A DNA stretch of 64,000 nt from the NCBI GenBank assembly GCA_030762895.1, contig CM061066.1, positions 8,708,047 to 8,772,046 on the forward strand. The letters are read 5' to 3'. Below the pieces are notes generated by a model. That model was not told the DNA's origin. It made no database searches and worked only from the letters and a program-made list of their open reading frames with translations. The stretch comes from Sophora flavescens (lineage: Eukaryota; Streptophyta; Magnoliopsida; Fabales; Fabaceae). A program made the translations under genes and the position numbers. The stretch's first letter is position 1, and each line of letters begins with the position of its first letter. Positions 61,849-64,000 of the stretch are shown piece after piece.

Positions 61849-64000
61849 AACCCTAATTCTAAAACTATTTTTGACCCAGAACCCTGTTTTAAACTGACAA
61901 CCCAATTCCAAACCTTAAACCCTAAGTCCGACCCATAACCCTAATTTTGACCCGAAACCCTAATTTTAAACCAAAACCCTAATTCTAACCTTATTTTTGA
62001 CCCAAAACCCTATTTTTAACTCAAAACCTTAATTCAAACCCTAAACTCTAATTTTGAGCCAAAACCCTAATTTGGACCCAATACCCAAATTTTAACCCCA
62101 AACCCTAATTCTAACCTTATTTTTGATCCAAAACACTAATTCAAACCCTAAACCCTAATTTTGATACTAAACCCTAATTGTAACCCAAAGCCCTAATTTT
62201 GACAAAAAACCCTAATTCTAACACTCTTTTTGACCCAAAACCCTACTTCAAACCCAAAACCCTAATTTTGACCCTAACCCTAAATCTGACCCAGAACCCT
62301 AATTTTGACCCGCAACCCTAATTTTAAACCAAAACCCAAATTCTGACCCAAATTCTAACCTTAAGAGCTAATTTTGACCCAGAACCCTAATTTTAACCCA
62401 AAACCCTAATCCTAACCCTATTTTTGACCCAAAAACCTATTTTTAACTCAAAACCCTAATTTGTACAAAAAACCCTAATTTTGACCCAAAACCCTAATTT
62501 TAACCCAGAGCCCTAATTTTGACCCAAAACCCTAATTCTAACCTTATTTTTTACCCAAAACCCTATTTTTAACTCAAAACCTTACTTCAAACCGTAAACC
62601 CTAATTTTGACCCAAAACCCAAATTTGGTCACAAAACCCAAATTTGGACCCAAAACCCAAGTTTTGACCCAAACCCTTATTCTAACCGTCCTTTGACACA
62701 AAATCCTATTTTTAACTCAAAACCCTCATTTGACCCAAAAACATAATTTTGAACCATAACCCAAATTTTAACGAAAACCCTATATCTAAAACTCTTTTTG
62801 ACCTAAAACCCTGTTTTAAACTGACAAACCTTAAACCCTAAATCTGACCCAGAACCCTAATTTTGACCCGAAACCCTAATTCTAACCCTATTTTTGACCC
62901 AAAAACCTATTTTTAACACAAAACCCTAATTTGTACCAAAAACCCTAATTTTGACCCGAAACCCTAATTTTAACCCAGGGCCCTAATTTTGACCCCAAAC
63001 CCTCATTCTAACCTTATTTTTGACCCAAAACCCTATTTTTAACTCAACCTTAATTTCAACCGTAAACCCTATTTTTGACCCAAAACCCAAATTTGGACCC
63101 AAAACCCAAGTTTTGACCCAAACCCTAATTCTAACCCTATTTTGACACAAAATCCTATTTTTAACTCAAAACCCTCATTTGACCCAAAAACCTAATTTTG
63201 ACCCATAACCCAAATTTTAACGAAAACCCTAATTCTAAAACTATTTTTGACCCAGAACCCTGTTTTAAACTGACAACCCAATTCCAAACCTTAAACCCTA
63301 AGTCCGACCCATAACCCTAATTTTGACCCGAAACCCTAATTTTAAAACCAAAACCCTAATTCTAACCTTATTTTTGACCCAAAACCCTATTTTTAACTCA
63401 AAACCTTAATTCAAACCCTAAACTCTAATTTTGAGCCAAAACCCTAATTTGGACCCAATACCCAAATTTTAACCCCAAACCCTAATTCTAACCTTATTTT
63501 TGATCCAAAACACTAATTCAAACCCTAAACCCTAATTTTGATACTAAACCCTAATTGTAACCCAAAGCCCTAATTTTGACAAAAAACCCTAATTCTAACA
63601 CTCTTTTTGACCCAAAACCCTACTTCAAACCCAAAACCCTAATTTTGACCCTAACCCTAAATCTGACCCAGAACCCTAATTTTGAACCGAAACCCTAATT
63701 TTAAACCGAAACCCTAATTCTAACCCAAATTCTAACCCTAAGCGCTAATTTTGACCCAGAACCCTAATTTTAACCCAAAACCCTAATTCTAACCCTATTT
63801 TTGACCCAAAAACCTATTTTTGACCGAAAACCCTAATTTGTACCAAAAACCCTAATTTTGACCCAAAACCCTAATTTTAACCCAGAGCCCTAATTTTGAC
63901 CCAAAACCCTAATTCTAACCTTATTTTTGACCCAAAACCCTATTTTTAACTCAAAACCTTACTTCAAACCGTAAACCCTAATTTTGACCCAAAACCCAAA
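61849..64000 (-). repeat. Telomere-derived satellite in inverted orientation, ~1.38 kb HOR
   Basis: This is the same satellite read as CCCTAA on the + strand. The word CCTAAGTCCGACCCATAACC occurs at 61921 and 63297, 1376 bp apart, and copies share rare variants such as TTGATCCAAAACACTAATTC. The landmark TTTAAACTGACAA lies at ~61890, 62818 and 63268, alternating at ~0.93 and ~0.45 kb. The first ~440 bp of each copy differ at only a few positions by eye. Its reverse complement shares variants with 57760-57900 (GGATCAAAAATAAGG). No gene is present, and the block continues beyond the window. Confidence 0.88.

Noticed and set aside
1..64000. A functional chromosome end
   Set aside because: No long perfect TTTAGGG or CCCTAAA run is present; the monomers are degenerate, and the array continues to both ends of the window and changes orientation.
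1..64000. TTAAAA words as long-read miscalls of true telomere repeat
   Set aside because: Such miscalls are known for telomeric DNA, but here the TTAAAA words recur at the same positions in kilobase-scale HOR copies with other shared variants, which random or context miscalling would not produce. It could still explain isolated differences.
1..64000. Centromere
   Set aside because: A large satellite with HORs would fit, but nothing in the sequence alone shows centromere identity. Pericentromeric, subtelomeric or knob-like heterochromatin are equally possible.
1..64000. CRISPR array or bacterial origin
   Set aside because: The repeats have no unique spacers of constant length, and the LINE with poly(A) tail and plant-type telomere words indicates a plant nuclear genome.

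Overview
The window is almost entirely a tandem satellite derived from the plant telomere repeat (TTTAGGG). It is interrupted by one dead LINE-type retrotransposon fragment and two runs of exactly 500 N. The TTTAGGG base motif, together with a zf-RVT/RNase H-like (RVT_3) LINE tail, points to a flowering plant nuclear genome, probably a eudicot. I cannot name the species. No intact protein-coding gene, rRNA, tRNA or CRISPR array is visible.

The basic unit is an imperfect monomer of about 19-20 bp, typically TTAGGGTTTTGGGTCAAAA with variants (GTTAAAA, GAGTTAAAAA, TTTGAATT). It combines TTTAGGG and TTTTGGG words with an A-tract. The + strand is G/T/A-rich with very little C up to 61348. These monomers are organised into higher-order repeats (HORs), recognised by shared private variants that recur at fixed distances. 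Region by region: 1-~4700 is degenerate with no clear HOR; ~4700-35795 is a ~2.4 kb HOR in which landmark copies alternate at ~0.69 and ~1.75 kb, best preserved from ~14 kb on; 35796-36295 is gap 1; 36296-~43230 is a ~2.70 kb HOR (two full copies, one shortened); ~43260-46330 is a ~1.76 kb duplication; ~46330-48900 is transitional; ~48900-57600 is a ~3.18 kb HOR with an internal 0.64 kb duplication, interrupted at ~51911-53056 by the LINE; 57600-61348 decays again; 61349-61848 is gap 2; and 61849-64000 carries the same satellite in the opposite orientation (CCCTAA on the + strand) with a ~1.38 kb HOR.

The LINE fragment lies on the minus strand. It keeps the zinc-knuckle region after the reverse transcriptase, an RNase H-like domain broken by stop codons and frameshifts, a ~170 bp 3' UTR and a poly(A) tail seen as T11 on the + strand. 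It is present in only one HOR copy, so it landed after that block expanded.

The most notable features are the multi-block HOR architecture of a telomere-derived satellite and the head-to-head orientation switch across gap 2. The switch is either an inversion or fusion-like junction, or a contig placed backwards. Some irregularities look like assembly error, chiefly a 49-base G/T tract at 36876-36924 and local damage next to gap 1.
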